64,000 nucleotides of DNA, from the NCBI RefSeq assembly GCF_019357415.1, contig NZ_CP048410.1, positions 248,001 through 312,000 of the forward strand, in the 5' to 3' direction. The notes beneath the pieces were generated by a model. It saw only the letters and a program-made list of their open reading frames with translations, made no database searches and was not told where the DNA came from. Positions 27,974 through 37,591 of the stretch are shown piece after piece. Within the stretch, counting starts at the first letter, position 1, and each line of letters opens with the position of its first letter. The position numbers and the translations under genes were made by a program. Origin of the DNA: Gramella sp. MT6 (GTDB lineage: Bacteria > Bacteroidota > Bacteroidia > Flavobacteriales > Flavobacteriaceae).

Positions 27974-29017
27974 TCAGGCTGATTTATTGGCCAGCTGACC
28001 ACATGCAGCATCGATATCTTTTCCTCTGGAACGTCGCACGGTAACCGTAATTCCATTACGCTCCAGCATATCCTGGTACATATTGGTAGCCTCTGAAGCT
28101 GCCTGCTGGAAATTCCCGTCATCTATGGGATTATATTCAATAAGATTCACTTTGCAAGGCACATATTTACAGAATCTCACCAATGCCTGGGCATCCTCAC
28201 GGGTATCATTTATATCTTTCCAAACGATATACTCATAAGTAATCCTGCTTTTGGTTTTAGAATACCAGTATTCCAGGGCTTCCTTTAGATCTTCCAGTGG
28301 AAAAGTTTCATTAAAAGGCATAATCTTAGTTCTCACTTCATTTCTGGCCGAGTGTAAAGAAACCGCTAATTTGATCTTTGCCTCATCATCTGCCAGCTTC
28401 TTGATCATTTTAGGAACACCCGAAGTTGAAATAGTAATTCGTTTTGGAGACATTCCCAGTCCTTCAGGAGAAGTGATCTTTTCTACTGCCTTCATCACGT
28501 TATTGTAATTCATCAAAGGTTCACCCATTCCCATAAAAACGATATTAGAAAGTGGCCTGTCAAAATACAACCTGCTTTCGTTATCTATGGCCACAACCTG
28601 ATCATAGATCTCATCAGGATTAAGATTCCGCATACGCTTAAGCTTTGCAGTAGCACAAAATTGACAATCAAGACTACATCCTACCTGAGATGACACACAG
28701 GCCGTAGTTCTTGTTTTAGTAGGGATCAATACAGACTCAACCGTTAGGGCATCGTGAAGTTTTACCGCGTTTTTTATGGTACCATCACTACTTCGCTGCA
28801 TGCGGTCCACGCGAATGTGGTTAATCACGAAATTATCCTTCAGCATTTGCCGGGTTTCTTTTGAGATATTTGTCATATCATCAAAAGAATGCACAGCTTT
28901 ATTCCATAACCATTCATAAACCTGAGTTCCTCTAAAGGATTTATCGCCTTCAGAAACAAAAAATTCCTGAAGCTGTTTCTTGGTTAATGCCCGTATATCT
29001 TTCTTCCTGTCCTTCAC
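27974..29017 (-). CDS. rlmN: 23S rRNA (adenine2503-C2)/tRNA A37 methyltransferase RlmN
   Basis: The 347-residue protein has the radical SAM cysteines C114, C118 and C121 (GCSLDCQFC), the motif GMGEPLMNYNNV for SAM binding, and the C-terminal catalytic cysteine C339 (DAACGQLA) that pairs with a second mechanistic cysteine. It methylates A2503 of 23S rRNA and A37 of some tRNAs. Length and start are standard. It lies 58 bases upstream of the polyprenyl synthase gene and may share its transcript. Confidence 0.97.
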   Translation of the reverse strand: MKDRKKDIRALTKKQLQEFFVSEGDKSFRGTQVYEWLWNKAVHSFDDMTNISKETRQMLKDNFVINHIRVDRMQRSSDGTIKNAVKLHDALTVESVLIPTKTRTTACVSSQVGCSLDCQFCATAKLKRMRNLNPDEIYDQVVAIDNESRLYFDRPLSNIVFMGMGEPLMNYNNVMKAVEKITSPEGLGMSPKRITISTSGVPKMIKKLADDEAKIKLAVSLHSARNEVRTKIMPFNETFPLEDLKEALEYWYSKTKSRITYEYIVWKDINDTREDAQALVRFCKYVPCKVNLIEYNPIDDGNFQQAASEATNMYQDMLERNGITVTVRRSRGKDIDAACGQLANKSA

Positions 29018-29075
29018 GCTGCTAAATTACAAAGTTAAAACTGAATGCTTCAGTCTTTTAAATATCAATAGCTTA

Positions 29076-29114
29076 CAAAAAAGGCCATAAACCGAAGATC
29101 AGCTTATGGCCTTA
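29076..29114 (-). terminator. Terminator after queA
   Basis: GGCCATAA (29083-29090) and TTATGGCC (29104-29111) form a perfect 8-bp stem; on the minus strand it is followed by TTTTTT, 20 bases after the queA stop. Confidence 0.85.
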
Positions 29115-29132
29115 AATTATTTTAAATATTGA

Positions 29133-30182
29133 TTATAAAATCAACATTGCATCTCCATAAGTATAGAATCTGTATTTCTCTTTTACAGCTTCCTCATAAG
29201 CCTTCTTCATGAAGTCATGACCTGCAAATGCAGATACCATCATCAATAAAGTAGATTTTGGTGTGTGGAAGTTTGTGATCATACAGTTAGCGATATTGAA
29301 ATCATAAGGAGGGAAAATGAACTTGTTGGTCCATCCACCAAACTCGTTAAGCGTTTGATCTGACGATACAGCACTTTCCAGAACTCTCATTACCGTAGTA
29401 CCAACAGCACAAACTCTTCTTCTCTCAAGTTTAGCTTTATTAATAACTTCAGTGGCATCTTTAGTGATAAAAGCCTCTTCACTGTCCATCTTATGCTTGG
29501 AAAGATCTTCTACCTCTACCGGGCTAAAAGTCCCCAGACCAACGTGAAGTGTAACCTCAGCAAAATCAACACCTTTAATCTCTAATCTCTTAAGTAGATG
29601 CTTAGAAAAGTGTAATCCAGCAGTTGGTGCAGCTACCGCGCCTTCGTTCTTAGCATAGATAGTTTGATATCTCTCTTCGTCTTCTGGCTCTACTTCTCTT
29701 TTGATATACTTTGGAAGTGGAGTTTGTCCAAGTTCCTTTAATTTCTTTCTGAAATCTGTATATGAACCATCATATAAAAATCTCAGGGTTCTACCTCTGG
29801 AGGTAGTATTATCGATTACCTCAGCAACCAGACTTTCGTCTTCACCGAAGTAAAGTTTATTTCCTATTCGAATCTTTCTGGCTGGATCTACAAGAACATC
29901 CCATAATTTAGTTTCAGGATTCAATTCTCTTAACAAGAAAACCTCAATTCTGGCACCAGTCTTTTCCTTATTTCCATATAATCTGGCTGGAAAAACTTTA
30001 GTGTTATTAAGAACCATCACATCTTCCGGCTCAAAATAATCGATTAAATCCTTGAATTTTTTATGTTCAATCGTCTGCTCCTTACGGTTAAGTACCATTA
30101 GCCTTGCCTCATCTCTATTTTCAGATGGATACTCGGCCAAAAGCTCCTTAGGCAGTTCAAAATTGAAATTTGAAAGTTTCAT
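29133..30182 (-). CDS. queA: S-adenosylmethionine:tRNA ribosyltransferase-isomerase QueA
   Basis: The 349-residue protein (start taken at the second methionine, [11 protein letters not shown], which matches the family start; two extra residues upstream are possible) makes epoxyqueuosine at the tRNA wobble base from preQ1 and SAM. Conserved segments are [46 protein letters not shown] and [18 protein letters not shown]. The single-gene transcript appears to have its own promoter and terminator. No other queuosine gene is nearby. Confidence 0.97.
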   Translation of the reverse strand: MKLSNFNFELPKELLAEYPSENRDEARLMVLNRKEQTIEHKKFKDLIDYFEPEDVMVLNNTKVFPARLYGNKEKTGARIEVFLLRELNPETKLWDVLVDPARKIRIGNKLYFGEDESLVAEVIDNTTSRGRTLRFLYDGSYTDFRKKLKELGQTPLPKYIKREVEPEDEERYQTIYAKNEGAVAAPTAGLHFSKHLLKRLEIKGVDFAEVTLHVGLGTFSPVEVEDLSKHKMDSEEAFITKDATEVINKAKLERRRVCAVGTTVMRVLESAVSSDQTLNEFGGWTNKFIFPPYDFNIANCMITNFHTPKSTLLMMVSAFAGHDFMKKAYEEAVKEKYRFYTYGDAMLIL

Positions 30183-30208
30183 TCCCATAGTTCCTGTTTT
30201 AAAGGCTG

Positions 30209-30240
30209 CAAATATACAATCTCAACATAGGGGTTGTCAA
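30209..30240 (-). promoter_or_regulatory. Promoter of queA
   Basis: On the minus strand TTGA (30240-30237), 20 bases, then an exact -7 box TATATTTG (30216-30209). Transcription should begin near 30200, giving a very short leader before the start codon. Confidence 0.5.
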
Positions 30241-30272
30241 GTAAATGAGTGTTTATTTAGAAATTAAATAAT

Positions 30273-31490
30273 TTATTGTGCTTCGAAGTTTAATTTTTTA
30301 AGATCTTTCCAAAAATCGGGATAAGATTTTGTCACCACATTGGCATCTTCAATAGAAAGCGGAATTTTTAAGGCCAGCGGAGCGAAAGACATGGCCATTC
30401 TATGATCATTATAGGTTTCAACCAAAACATCATTATTCAAAGAATTACAGGGAGCCAGGTGTAAACAATCTTCAGTGATCTTTACACGGGCACCAAACTT
30501 TTGCATTTCGTTCTTTAACGCCTGTAGTCTGTCGGTTTCCTTGATCTTTAGAGTATGTAAACCTTCCAGTTTACACTCCATTCCCAGTGCAAGACAGGTA
30601 ACAGCAATGGTCTGTGCAATATCTGGTGAATTTCGTAAGTCTTCATTAATTCGCAGGGACCGCTTAGTCTTCTCCTTTTTGAGCACGATAGAATTTTCCT
30701 CAAAGGTTGTTTGAACGCCAAAATATTTATAGATCTCTGCCAGGCAGCTATCCCCTTGTTTACTATTTTTCCTATAATTTGAAAGCCTTATTTCAGCCGA
30801 AGCTGAGATCGCGGCAATACTGTAAAAATAGGAAGCTGAACTCCAGTCTGATTCCACAGCGATGGTGACCGGTTCCAATTTCTGGATAGGTTCAATGAAA
30901 ATTCTGTCCTTTTTAAAATTTCCTTTGATCCCTACCTGTTGTAGAAGCTCAAGCGTCATTAATATATAAGGAGTCGAAGTGATCTGACCTTCCAGTATTA
31001 TTTCCAGGCCGTTAGGTAGAGAAGCACCAATAAGCATTAAAGCAGAAATATATTGGCTGCTTACATTTGCTTTCAGCCTTACTGAATCTACATGAAGTTT
31101 CTTACCTTTAATGATCAATGGCGGGAATCCTACCTGGTCCTTATATTCAATATCGGCTCCCATTCTCTGTAAAGCATCTACCAATAACCTTACAGGTCTT
31201 TCCTTCATTCTTTTACTCCCGGTTAATTCCACCTCGCAGCCTTCTTTGGCAGCAAAATAGGCAGTTAAAAAACGCATGGCCGTACCGGCATGATGGATAT
31301 CAACAAGACCATTCCCCTGCTCCAGTGCTTTTTTCAGGACATTAGAATCATCGCTGTTGGATAGGTTCTCTATTTGTATATTAGGATATAAGGCCTGCAG
31401 GATCAGTAATCGGTTTGATTCGCTTTTGGATCCGGTGATCTTAAGATCTGCCTTAATTTCGCTTTGCTTATTTGATAGGGATAAGTTCAT
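30273..31490 (-). CDS. aroA: 3-phosphoshikimate 1-carboxyvinyltransferase (EPSP synthase)
   Basis: The 405-residue protein joins shikimate-3-phosphate and phosphoenolpyruvate in the shikimate pathway. Motifs include GSKSESNR (substrate-binding lysine near the start), GTAMRFLTAYFA, KERPVRLLVDALQRMGADIEY, and LKIKETDRLQALKNEMQKFG with the catalytic E/D pair and NDHRMAMSFAPLAL. It is somewhat shorter than the E. coli enzyme, as usual in Bacteroidota. It lies 29 bases after a small membrane protein gene and ends the upstream operon. It feeds chorismate to the aromatic operon encoded 7 kb away. Confidence 0.95.
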   Translation of the reverse strand: MNLSLSNKQSEIKADLKITGSKSESNRLLILQALYPNIQIENLSNSDDSNVLKKALEQGNGLVDIHHAGTAMRFLTAYFAAKEGCEVELTGSKRMKERPVRLLVDALQRMGADIEYKDQVGFPPLIIKGKKLHVDSVRLKANVSSQYISALMLIGASLPNGLEIILEGQITSTPYILMTLELLQQVGIKGNFKKDRIFIEPIQKLEPVTIAVESDWSSASYFYSIAAISASAEIRLSNYRKNSKQGDSCLAEIYKYFGVQTTFEENSIVLKKEKTKRSLRINEDLRNSPDIAQTIAVTCLALGMECKLEGLHTLKIKETDRLQALKNEMQKFGARVKITEDCLHLAPCNSLNNDVLVETYNDHRMAMSFAPLALKIPLSIEDANVVTKSYPDFWKDLKKLNFEAQ

Positions 31491-31519
31491 TTGACGTAGT
31501 AAAAGAATAAATCACTAAA

Positions 31520-31774
31520 TTAATCTTTCTTTTCCTTACCCCGAAACTGACCGAAGGCTAAAATAAATCCATATAAGAATGAGGCCAGCAGTTGTCCGAT
31601 TATAAATCTCCACAATTTACCATCTGCAGTCCTTTCCTTGAAGAAAGTAAGGACGGCAAATTCGCCATATTCAAAAAAAATGGTGATAACATTATATAGA
31701 ACCAGGAATGAAAGCCCCAGCCATAAAACCGATTTCCAAAAAGATCTTTTGGACATTATAGCCTTGAACTTCAT
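31520..31774 (-). CDS. Small conserved membrane protein, function unknown
   Basis: The 84-residue protein has two hydrophobic segments (about 13-32 and 57-75) with a short loop, and a charged C-terminal tail (RGKEKKD). No family of known function is recognised. Its ATG overlaps the stop of the MazG-like gene by one base (TAATG), which backs it as a real coupled gene. A second possible start is the methionine at residue 7. Confidence 0.7.
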   Translation of the reverse strand: MKFKAIMSKRSFWKSVLWLGLSFLVLYNVITIFFEYGEFAVLTFFKERTADGKLWRFIIGQLLASFLYGFILAFGQFRGKEKKD

Positions 31775-32100
31775 TACTTCAGTTTTTCGTTGTTCTTATG
31801 TCTGTCCTTATCTCTTTCAGTCTTTATGTCCAGTTTGCGGTCAAACGCCTCCTGAAGATCTACTCCTGTTTGATTTGCAAGACATAGCACTACGAACATA
31901 ACATCTGCAAGTTCCTCCCCCAGATCTTTATCCTTATCGCTTTCCTTTTCGCTCTGCTCACCATAACGACGGGCGATGATCCTGGCCACTTCCCCCACTT
32001 CCTCTGTAAGTTGAGCCATATTTGTAAGTTCATTGAAGTAACGAACTCCATGTTCCTTGATCCAGTTATCTACCGCTTTCTGCGCGTTCGCTATTTGCAT
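31774..32100 (-). CDS. MazG-like nucleoside triphosphate pyrophosphohydrolase
   Basis: The 108-residue protein is an all-helical single-domain MazG-type enzyme. The metal-binding motif is EEVGEVARI (E34-E35-x2-E) followed by EELADVMFVVLCLAN (E-x2-D). It is predicted to hydrolyse non-canonical or damaged nucleoside triphosphates to monophosphates. The C-terminal tail is very charged (TERDKDRHKNNEKLK). Its start overlaps the end of the DUF3857 gene by 35 bases, so it is co-transcribed with it and the following membrane protein. Confidence 0.88.
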   Translation of the reverse strand: MQIANAQKAVDNWIKEHGVRYFNELTNMAQLTEEVGEVARIIARRYGEQSEKESDKDKDLGEELADVMFVVLCLANQTGVDLQEAFDRKLDIKTERDKDRHKNNEKLK

Positions 32101-34117
32101 CTTCTAAAGTTTTCTCCAAAACTATAGCTTCGCTGTGTTTTTTAATAATATTAGCATAAAACTTTTTTAGGAAATCATATTCCGAAGGAAGAAACGCAGT
32201 CTTTTTAATGGTAATAATTGATGAAAGTCGAATTACATTCCCAGCTCCATTCACAATGAATTTGAACTGTCCGTCATCTTCGCCAAGATTTACCACCGTA
32301 CTTTCAGGAAGGGAAACGATATTATAATCATTGGGAATCATGATATTAATAGAGTAGGTTTTTACCTCGGGGTAATCGAAATAAACGGGATAGTACCTTT
32401 CTTCTTCTTTATAGGGATTTTCCAAGATCGCATCAAATAACATCGGTTTTAAATAAACTTTATCACCAATATTTTCGGAAGCAGAGGCTAATTGGAAATT
32501 AAATTTTTCAAGAATTTCTGCTCCAAGCTTATCCTTATTTTCAATTTCATAATCACTTATCTCTATATTTGAAATCGAGCTCAACCTGTTTTCGATGTCA
32601 TTATTTTGCTCTGCACCTGAGTGATCCTGTCTGAATTTCTTAGCTAAAAGTTTGGAATAAGATTTCCAATTCCAACCCTCTACACCAGAACCATCGAACT
32701 TATAGTTCATTTTTATAGCATTCTCAGAAAAATAGTTTGGCATTAAATCGATCCAGGAAGATTTCTCCTTTTCTTTAAGTAATCTTCCCTGCCAGTTTCT
32801 TGCTCTTTTTGGAAGTTCACCAATAGCAGCCTTAGGATCTGTGGCATCCATTAGAACCAGATCACCATCTAATTCCAATCCTGCGATAACATAATTGAAT
32901 CCATCCCGGGTTGGATATAATGGTACTCCATTCGATGGAGTACTAAGGAGAACAGGATGTGCCTTTAATTTGGCATACCTCAACATGGAGATTAATAATA
33001 GATTAATATCCCCGGTATTACCGGAACCTTCTTCAAATGCCTTTTTTGTACCATTATCTGGATAGAAACCCAGATAATCATTCCACTTCACCTTCTGTTT
33101 AACGAACTCGAAGATCGCTTCAGCTTTCATTCTAGGATCTGAAAGACCTGCGATTACCTGATCTAATTCTTCATCATAATAATTGTCCTTATTCAGTTCA
33201 TCTGCGATTCCAAGATCATTATATATTGATCTGGCAACACCCTCCCAGGTTTCAGAGTAATTTTCTACCATGGAATTTGGAAACTTGGTGAACATCAATT
33301 CCCAGTCTATGAAAGCAGCATAGGTATGCAGGTTTTCTACATGTGGCTCCTTTTTTAAAGGTGGAATATTTTCACGGTTAACCCCATAAACACTTAACAT
33401 GTATTTTATAGAATTATGAGAAGCCTGGGTGGTAACTACTCTATTACCACTACGGGAAGTACTTGTAAAATTGTAGCTAAAATTTTCCTTTTTCTCTTGA
33501 AGATCAAAATTTAGAAGCGATTTTAAATTAAAATATCTTCTGAAAGTAAAGAACTCAGGGATCATAACTTCCAGCTCCAGGTTATCCATAGGTATAAGGT
33601 ACTGTAAGGGAGTCCTCCCTATAGATCCCAGGAAAGGTGATTTGATCTTATATGTGATTTCAATAACACTACCTTCAGTAACCGCAGGCATCGTGAATTT
33701 TGTGTTTTCATTATATCTGGAAGTAACTTCTTCAAAAATCTCATCGTTTCTTAATTTCTCCTCTTCTAGTTCACCGTCAATAATATTATAGGTATAACCC
33801 TTTAACTGAACCAGGTCCTCTTCATCAGAAACACCTGTATATCTTCTTATTTCCTTGGTCGCCCAGTCAAAACCTTCTTTATTATAAATCTTGATCCTTT
33901 CATGGATTTCGGTAATTAGGTTCAAGCCTTCATGTTGATTAAGATCATAATATACCTTTTGTTTTCTGTACAAAACAGCGGCATTTGCATCTTTATGTAT
34001 TGGGTGCTCTTTTTGCAGAACCTCTTCTTTGGATACTTTACCAAATTTGTAGTTTTGACTATGAATTTGAAATCCGCAAAGAAATAGAGCGGAGAGAATT
34101 AAGGTGATCTGGCGCAT
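32066..34117 (-). CDS. DUF3857/transglutaminase-like envelope protein lacking the catalytic cysteine
   Basis: The 683-residue protein has a signal peptide (about 1-20), a DUF3857 beta domain (about 40-240) and a transglutaminase-like core (about 325-440). In the core the place of the catalytic cysteine is NTGDINLLLISML (I371), and the expected histidine position reads FNYVIA, so the usual Cys-His pair is missing while MDATD keeps the aspartate. It therefore probably binds rather than cuts. Gene order and similar domain order make it a paralogue of the following entry. Its function in Bacteroidota is not known to me; the location should be periplasmic or outer membrane. Confidence 0.8.
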   Translation of the reverse strand: MRQITLILSALFLCGFQIHSQNYKFGKVSKEEVLQKEHPIHKDANAAVLYRKQKVYYDLNQHEGLNLITEIHERIKIYNKEGFDWATKEIRRYTGVSDEEDLVQLKGYTYNIIDGELEEEKLRNDEIFEEVTSRYNENTKFTMPAVTEGSVIEITYKIKSPFLGSIGRTPLQYLIPMDNLELEVMIPEFFTFRRYFNLKSLLNFDLQEKKENFSYNFTSTSRSGNRVVTTQASHNSIKYMLSVYGVNRENIPPLKKEPHVENLHTYAAFIDWELMFTKFPNSMVENYSETWEGVARSIYNDLGIADELNKDNYYDEELDQVIAGLSDPRMKAEAIFEFVKQKVKWNDYLGFYPDNGTKKAFEEGSGNTGDINLLLISMLRYAKLKAHPVLLSTPSNGVPLYPTRDGFNYVIAGLELDGDLVLMDATDPKAAIGELPKRARNWQGRLLKEKEKSSWIDLMPNYFSENAIKMNYKFDGSGVEGWNWKSYSKLLAKKFRQDHSGAEQNNDIENRLSSISNIEISDYEIENKDKLGAEILEKFNFQLASASENIGDKVYLKPMLFDAILENPYKEEERYYPVYFDYPEVKTYSINIMIPNDYNIVSLPESTVVNLGEDDGQFKFIVNGAGNVIRLSSIITIKKTAFLPSEYDFLKKFYANIIKKHSEAIVLEKTLEDANSERAESGR

Positions 34118-34122
34118 AATAA

Positions 34123-36039
34123 TTAAACTTTGTTGGTTGGAACAATCACGGCTTTCTGACTGTTGAGTTTATGAATCTGATTAATAAATTTTCTGAAATT
34201 TTCAAATTTTTCTGGCGACCACTCCCCTTCCTCAATCCTTAAATATCTTTCTACCGCAATGTATTTCCTATCTTCAGTTTCCTCTACAGATATACTTAAA
34301 GACATTTTTCCAAAATCTGATTCTATTTCCTGACTTTCAGGAATGGCTTCTACTGCAAATCCCGATGGTAATTCAAACTTGAAATTATCCTTAAAGGTTT
34401 TTCCCCTTTCTATAGTTATTTTATTCTTCCTGTTTTTGTCCTTATCGATCTTCATATTGAATCCACTAACAAAATTTAGAGGAACCAGAAGTCTCTCACC
34501 GGCTAAATTGCAGAACCTGTCAGCCTTTATATACAAGTCTTCTTTGAACTCGATCTTCTTTTTATCATTAATGAAGTTTATTGAATCAAAACTCAGATTT
34601 TGAAACTGCGACCAGTTCTCGTTATAATAATTCTTCTGTACTTCTTCTTTCTGCAATTCAATGAGATAAATATCACCGTAGGGGACTCCATAACTCGACC
34701 TTTCTAAATGAGCCTTAAAACCACCATTTTCTTTAATGAGGATATTGGCCCAGGTACTTTGTAAATTATCTTCAGCAGAGTATTTTTTTGTTCTTACAAT
34801 TTCACCTCCTTCGGGTTTTAATTTTAAAGCCCATCTGTCATCGGTAAAATCTCCTAAATAATTAAAAGGAGCATCCTGGCTAGTGCATTCTAGCCAAATA
34901 TCCTCTTTGTCTTCCTGGGGAATACTTAAAATGACATGATTCCCCTGCATTTTGGTGAAATCTGGATCAATATCTCTTTTAGAACCTCCGTAAACAATAG
35001 TATAATCTGCTTCTATACCTTGTGACTTCAACAAAGCACGGGTATAATTGGTTAGGCCCTTGCAATCTCCATAACCCAACCTGTCTACTTCCAGTGCGCT
35101 ATACGGCTTCCATCCACCTATACCGAGCATAACTGCGATATAGCGAGTATTTTCCTGTACATATTTATAAATGATGCGTGCCTTTTCTTCATCAGTTACC
35201 GCATCTTTGGTAAGTGAGGTAACCTTCCTAACGATTTCCTCTGATAAAAGTCCCTGGCCTTCTACCAGGTGCTTATATTGCCATGCCCCAAAATCTTTCC
35301 AATCACTGGACTCCCCTTCTATTCCCTCAAGAAAATATTTCTGCAAAGCCACCCTGACATGCGGTGCTAACACTTCAAAAGATGGACTAAGTTTTTCATG
35401 GCTCCTGGCCATGAGGTCTGTTACTGAATACTTCAGATCGAAATTTGAATTATTAACCTCCACATTGAGACTATCAAAGTTCCTTTCAGAGTACCTGATG
35501 GGAATTTGAGTATTATTGACGATCTTATAGACGGACCTTTCCACACTTACCTTATACCCCTCAAGAGGTCTCCAGTCTGGCAGAAATATAGAATTCTCTT
35601 TTCGAACTCTGGAAGAGTATTTTACGGTATATGGATAGTTTCTAGGGGTGTATTGCAGGTAACTAACCTGGTTGTCTGAAAAAAGTACGAAACCCTGGAA
35701 ATTGCTGCGTGTTTTAAAATCACGCTTTTTAAATATTCTGATCTCATTTCCATCTTTATCAAGAATCAAAGCTTCCTGATCCTGAACTGAAAGACCCTTA
35801 TCAAAATTCTCATAGGCTTCTATATAAGCCTCTCCCGCTTCGTTGAGAACAGTTACCACTCTATTGGTAGAAATTTCGACATCATCTATATCTTTAATTT
35901 CTATATTGGTGGTATGCTCACGAATTACAGCGTTAGCATTGGTAAGCATCTTGAGGTTAATATTACTAACCTTGTAGTTTTCCTGGCAATGTAGGGTAGA
36001 AAATAGGCCAAGAAAACCAACAATTAAAAAATTGCGCAT
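34123..36039 (-). CDS. DUF3857 and transglutaminase-like envelope protein
   Basis: The 638-residue protein has a signal peptide (about 1-18), a DUF3857 domain (about 55-215), a transglutaminase core (about 270-420) and a C-terminal beta domain. The catalytic cysteine C326 is in LGYGDCKGLTNYTRALL, with histidine in GNHVILS and aspartate in ECTSQDAPF, so the papain-like triad is intact. The family is common in Bacteroidota and the substrate is unsettled. The gene lies 5 bases upstream of its cysteine-less paralogue, and the two are coupled. A third, truncated relative is found at the right edge of this window. Confidence 0.85.
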   Translation of the reverse strand: MRNFLIVGFLGLFSTLHCQENYKVSNINLKMLTNANAVIREHTTNIEIKDIDDVEISTNRVVTVLNEAGEAYIEAYENFDKGLSVQDQEALILDKDGNEIRIFKKRDFKTRSNFQGFVLFSDNQVSYLQYTPRNYPYTVKYSSRVRKENSIFLPDWRPLEGYKVSVERSVYKIVNNTQIPIRYSERNFDSLNVEVNNSNFDLKYSVTDLMARSHEKLSPSFEVLAPHVRVALQKYFLEGIEGESSDWKDFGAWQYKHLVEGQGLLSEEIVRKVTSLTKDAVTDEEKARIIYKYVQENTRYIAVMLGIGGWKPYSALEVDRLGYGDCKGLTNYTRALLKSQGIEADYTIVYGGSKRDIDPDFTKMQGNHVILSIPQEDKEDIWLECTSQDAPFNYLGDFTDDRWALKLKPEGGEIVRTKKYSAEDNLQSTWANILIKENGGFKAHLERSSYGVPYGDIYLIELQKEEVQKNYYNENWSQFQNLSFDSINFINDKKKIEFKEDLYIKADRFCNLAGERLLVPLNFVSGFNMKIDKDKNRKNKITIERGKTFKDNFKFELPSGFAVEAIPESQEIESDFGKMSLSISVEETEDRKYIAVERYLRIEEGEWSPEKFENFRKFINQIHKLNSQKAVIVPTNKV

Positions 36040-36091
36040 TCCGGTGGGCTGACTTATATATTTAGCGCAATATATAAAAAATTAACGTTTT

Positions 36092-36544
36092 TTAACGTTT
36101 GTCTTTAGAATCTAGCAAAATTGTTACCGGTCCATCATTTAAAAGAGATACTTTCATGTCTGCACCAAAACGACCTACACCAACATTTTTACCAAATTCT
36201 TTTTCGAATACTTTGATGAATTTTTCATACATAGGCTCAGCGATCTCTGGTTTTGAAGCCTTCATATAACTTGGTCTGTTCCCTTTTTTCGTGCTAGCAT
36301 GCAAGGTGAACTGGCTTACAATAATCGCATCTCCATCTACACTTTTAAGAGATTCGTTCATCACTTCATCTTCGTCATTGAAGATCCGCATATTGATAAT
36401 TTTTCGGCAAAGCCAATCAATATCTTCATCATTATCTTCATCTTCAATTCCCAACAGGATCAACAATCCATGTTGCATTACGGCACAAACTTTATGGTTA
36501 ACGGTTACTGATGCTTCTGAAACTCTCTGTATTACTGCTCTCAT
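36092..36544 (-). CDS. dtd: D-aminoacyl-tRNA deacylase
   Basis: The 150-residue protein has the family signature at the start (MRAVIQRVSEASVTV), SQFTLHASTKKGNRPSY with the catalytic threonine/serine region, and GRFGADMKVSLLNDGPVTILLDS, which carries the cis Gly-Pro-like NDGPVT. It removes D-amino acids and wrongly charged glycine from tRNA. It starts right at the last base before the rsgA stop region (36544/36545), so the two genes are translationally coupled. Confidence 0.97.
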   Translation of the reverse strand: MRAVIQRVSEASVTVNHKVCAVMQHGLLILLGIEDEDNDEDIDWLCRKIINMRIFNDEDEVMNESLKSVDGDAIIVSQFTLHASTKKGNRPSYMKASKPEIAEPMYEKFIKVFEKEFGKNVGVGRFGADMKVSLLNDGPVTILLDSKDKR

Positions 36545-37492
36545 TTATTTTTGATATTGATCTATTCGATAATTATCATCTTCACCTTCCATGATCTGCA
36601 AATAGCTTTTATACCGGGACCAGGCAATCTCGCCTGCTTCCAAAGCCTCTTTTACGGCACATTTGGGCTCTTCCAAATGCAGGCAATTGTGGAATTTACA
36701 ATCCTGTTTTCTTTCGAAGAATTCAGGAAAATAATCCCCGATCTCTTCCCGGTCCATATCTACTACCCCAAAACCCTTGATACCAGGAGTATCTATGATC
36801 CTCGCATCAAAGCTAAGATCGAACATTTCTGCGAAGGTTGTGGTATGCTGACCCTGGCTATGCTGTTTAGAAATTTCAGAAGTTTTAAGAGCCAGGCTGG
36901 GCTCGATCGCATTGATCAAAGTAGATTTTCCGGTACCACTATGACCTGAGATCATACTGGTCTTCCCGATCATCTTTTCTTTTACTTTATCAACATTCTT
37001 ACCTTCTTTTGCTGATATCCCAATACATTCATATCCTGCAGATCTGTATAATTCTGCCAGATATTTGACTTCAGCAAGTTCTTCGATAGAATAGGTATCA
37101 ACTTTATTGAAAAGCAATACCGCAGTAATTTCATAAGCTTCCGCAGTCACAAGAAAACGATCTATAAAGGTGGTAAGAGTTGGAGGATTATTCAGGGTGA
37201 TAAGAAGAAAGACCTGATCGATATTGGAAGCTATAATATGTGTTTGCTTCGATAGATTCACCGATTTCCTGATAATATAATTATCGCGCTCAGTGATCTT
37301 TTTGATCACTCCGGTCTTCTCTTCTACCCCTTCTTCCAGGTCAAAAGACACCTTATCTCCCACTGCGACGGGATTAGTGCTTTTAATTCCCTGGATCCTG
37401 AATTTTCCTTTTATCCTGCATTCATAAAATTCACCGTTATCAGCTTTTACCTGATACCAGCTCCCTGTAGACTTATAAACCGTTCCCTGCAT
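36545..37492 (-). CDS. rsgA: Ribosome small-subunit-dependent GTPase A
   Basis: The 315-residue protein has an N-terminal OB fold (about 1-70), a circularly permuted GTPase with NKVDTYSIEE (G4), GHSGTGKSTLINA (G1) and DTPGIKGFG (G3), and a C-terminal zinc-binding part (CKFHNCLHLEEPKC). It acts late in 30S subunit assembly. The start lies 100 bases after the aromatic operon's last gene. Length and motifs are complete. Confidence 0.97.
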   Translation of the reverse strand: MQGTVYKSTGSWYQVKADNGEFYECRIKGKFRIQGIKSTNPVAVGDKVSFDLEEGVEEKTGVIKKITERDNYIIRKSVNLSKQTHIIASNIDQVFLLITLNNPPTLTTFIDRFLVTAEAYEITAVLLFNKVDTYSIEELAEVKYLAELYRSAGYECIGISAKEGKNVDKVKEKMIGKTSMISGHSGTGKSTLINAIEPSLALKTSEISKQHSQGQHTTTFAEMFDLSFDARIIDTPGIKGFGVVDMDREEIGDYFPEFFERKQDCKFHNCLHLEEPKCAVKEALEAGEIAWSRYKSYLQIMEGEDDNYRIDQYQK

Positions 37493-37591
37493 TTATGATA
37501 AATTATTCATATCCCGAATACTGTATTTATTTAGATGCAAATTTATAGGAATAATTTCACAAGACCACCTTAGATGCATTTAGCTTTCAAA

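Noticed and set aside
36077..36098. AACGTT repeat after dtd as a terminator
   Set aside because: Two AACGTT hexamers separated by a few bases overlap the dtd stop region; the stem is short and A/T rich, so support is weak.
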